From assembly GCA_003153855.1 (NCBI GenBank), contig PMBM01000156.1:19979-25339 (forward strand): a stretch of 5,361 bases of DNA. Reading direction: 5' to 3'. The translations under genes and the position numbers were made by a program. Origin of the DNA: Propionibacteriaceae bacterium. GTDB lineage: Bacteria > Actinomycetota > Actinomycetes > Propionibacteriales > Propionibacteriaceae. A model generated the notes under the pieces. That model made no database searches. It was not told the origin of the DNA and was given only the letters and a program-made list of their open reading frames with translations. Positions 4,381 to 5,361 of the stretch are shown in pieces (the stretch's first letter is position 1; every line of letters begins with the position of its first letter).

Positions 4381-5361
4381 CTAGAGCTCGGCGAGTGCCA
4401 CGGCGATCGGTGGTGCGACGATGTCGACCTGCCACGCCCGTACACCGAGCTCTGCCAGCTGCGTACGCACTGACGGCTCGTCGATGCCCGTCGGAGTCCA
4501 CAGAAGACGCCTCAGCGGGTCGGGCGGGATGAGGTTCTCGATGGGCAGCTCGAGGGACTCGGCGAGGTCGGTGAGCACCGGGCGCACCGCTTCCCAGCGC
4601 TTCGCGGCCAGAGGATCGCGCGAGGGCCACGTGCGGGGTGGTGGTGGGCCTTCGGACGCGAGGAACATCGTCGGCAGCGCACTGGTGGGCAGCTGCATCG
4701 CGCGCGTGATCGCGTCGAGCCACGTCTGGCGGTAGCGCTTGGCCTCACGCCGGTTGAAGCGGGGGATCGTCTGCAGGGTCCGCGCGTCAGGTGCTGGCGA
4801 GCCTTCCTTGATGCCCGTGGCGACCATGGCGATCGCCTCATCGCCGAGGATGCGACCTGGAGCCTTGTCCAGCGACCGGGCGAGCTCGTCTCGCGTGGTC
4901 CAGAGCTCGCGGACGATCGCGAGCGCGCGAGGGCTGCGTACGCCGTGAATGCCCGACGTCCGTCGCCACGGGTCGACCCGCGGCGTGACGGGAAGGGCGG
5001 CCTGACCCAGCAGGTAGGCGAACTCCTGTCGCGCCCACTCGTCCTTGCCGGCCGCGCGCAGCTGCTCCGAGAGGATGTCCCGCAGCTCCATCAGCAGCTC
5101 CACGTCCAGCGCGGCATAGCTCAGCCAGTCGGTCGGCAACGGCCGGACGGACCAGTCGGCGGCGCTGTGCTCCTTGAGCAGGCGTACGCCGAGGAGCTGT
5201 TCGGCAAGCGTCCCGAGCGCCACGCGCGGGTAGCCCAGCAGCCGGGCCGCGAGCTCGGTGTCGAAGAGGCGATGGGGCAGGAGGCCGGCGTCCACCAGGC
5301 ACGGCAGGTCCTGCGTGGCGGCGTGGATGATCCACTCCGCGTCGTCGAGTGCGGCCTGCAG
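4381..5361 (-). CDS. rnd: Ribonuclease D (3'-5' exonuclease with HRDC), N-terminus outside window
   Basis: RNase D removes nucleotides from RNA 3' ends, classically in tRNA maturation, using two metal ions. The visible 326 residues run from the window edge to TAG at 4381-4383. In fragment numbering, Exo II is WIIHAATQDL (10-19, with catalytic Asp18), followed by DTELAARLLGY (34-44). Exo III is SYAALDV (81-87), with Tyr82 and Asp86 placing it in the DEDDy class. An HRDC domain for nucleic-acid binding spans about 135-215 (SPRALAIVRELWTTRDELAR at 143-162), and the actinobacterial C-terminal extension runs to 326. The Exo I DxE motif and the true start lie beyond 5361; an internal GTG at 5295 would cut off Exo II and is not the start. 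No frameshift or missing motif is seen in what is present. The gene converges on dxs. Confidence 0.94.
   Translation of the reverse strand: MQAALDDAEWIIHAATQDLPCLVDAGLLPHRLFDTELAARLLGYPRVALGTLAEQLLGVRLLKEHSAADWSVRPLPTDWLSYAALDVELLMELRDILSEQLRAAGKDEWARQEFAYLLGQAALPVTPRVDPWRRTSGIHGVRSPRALAIVRELWTTRDELARSLDKAPGRILGDEAIAMVATGIKEGSPAPDARTLQTIPRFNRREAKRYRQTWLDAITRAMQLPTSALPTMFLASEGPPPPRTWPSRDPLAAKRWEAVRPVLTDLAESLELPIENLIPPDPLRRLLWTPTGIDEPSVRTQLAELGVRAWQVDIVAPPIAVALAEL

Noticed and set aside
4084..4473. Small plus-strand open frames across the intergenic repeats
   Set aside because: They run through the inverted repeats and into the end of rnd, have no ribosome binding site, and their peptides show no conserved-looking pattern.

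Overview
The window is high-GC actinobacterial chromosome. Codons are strongly G/C-biased, GTG is a probable start codon for one gene, and aconitase, DXS and RNase D all read as actinobacterial versions. Several genes seem to be transcribed without a leader, with a -10 box 6-8 nt before the start codon and no Shine-Dalgarno sequence. The abundance of CGTAC/CGTACG and the gene types fit the Propionibacteriales (Nocardioides/Aeromicrobium-like), but that placement is inference. The content is mostly core housekeeping, with no phage, transposase or CRISPR.

Layout, left to right. The 3' end of aconitase acnA (+, 1-546) meets a HIT-family nucleotide hydrolase/transferase (-, 595-1023) tail to tail, with a UUCG-capped hairpin between them. 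The HIT gene and a 162-residue, five-span membrane protein (+, 1050-1538) diverge from about 26 bp that appears to hold two abutting -10 boxes. Next comes a small soluble hypothetical gene (+, 1608-2027). Its promoter is unusually clear: TTGACG, 17 bp, GATAAT, then a perfect LexA (SOS) box, TCGAACATACGTTCGA, overlapping the end of the -10. Then comes dxs (+, 2080-4017), complete and with its catalytic residues intact, probably leaderless and with a 9-bp inverted repeat bracketing its promoter. A 363-bp intergenic region (4018-4380) separates dxs from a convergent, incomplete rnd (RNase D, DEDDy exonuclease plus HRDC; -, 4381 to the window edge).

Function. Aconitase serves the TCA cycle and DXS makes the first committed MEP-pathway intermediate for isoprenoids. 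RNase D trims RNA 3' ends, and the HIT protein probably acts on nucleotide phosphates. Nothing indicates that these form one pathway.

The two parts that are not routine are the LexA-box gene, a candidate DNA-damage-inducible protein of unknown function, and the dxs-rnd intergenic region. The latter carries four copies of a roughly 22-bp core in interleaved inverted pairs, including a long imperfect hairpin, and looks like a REP/BIME-like element or a structured RNA.
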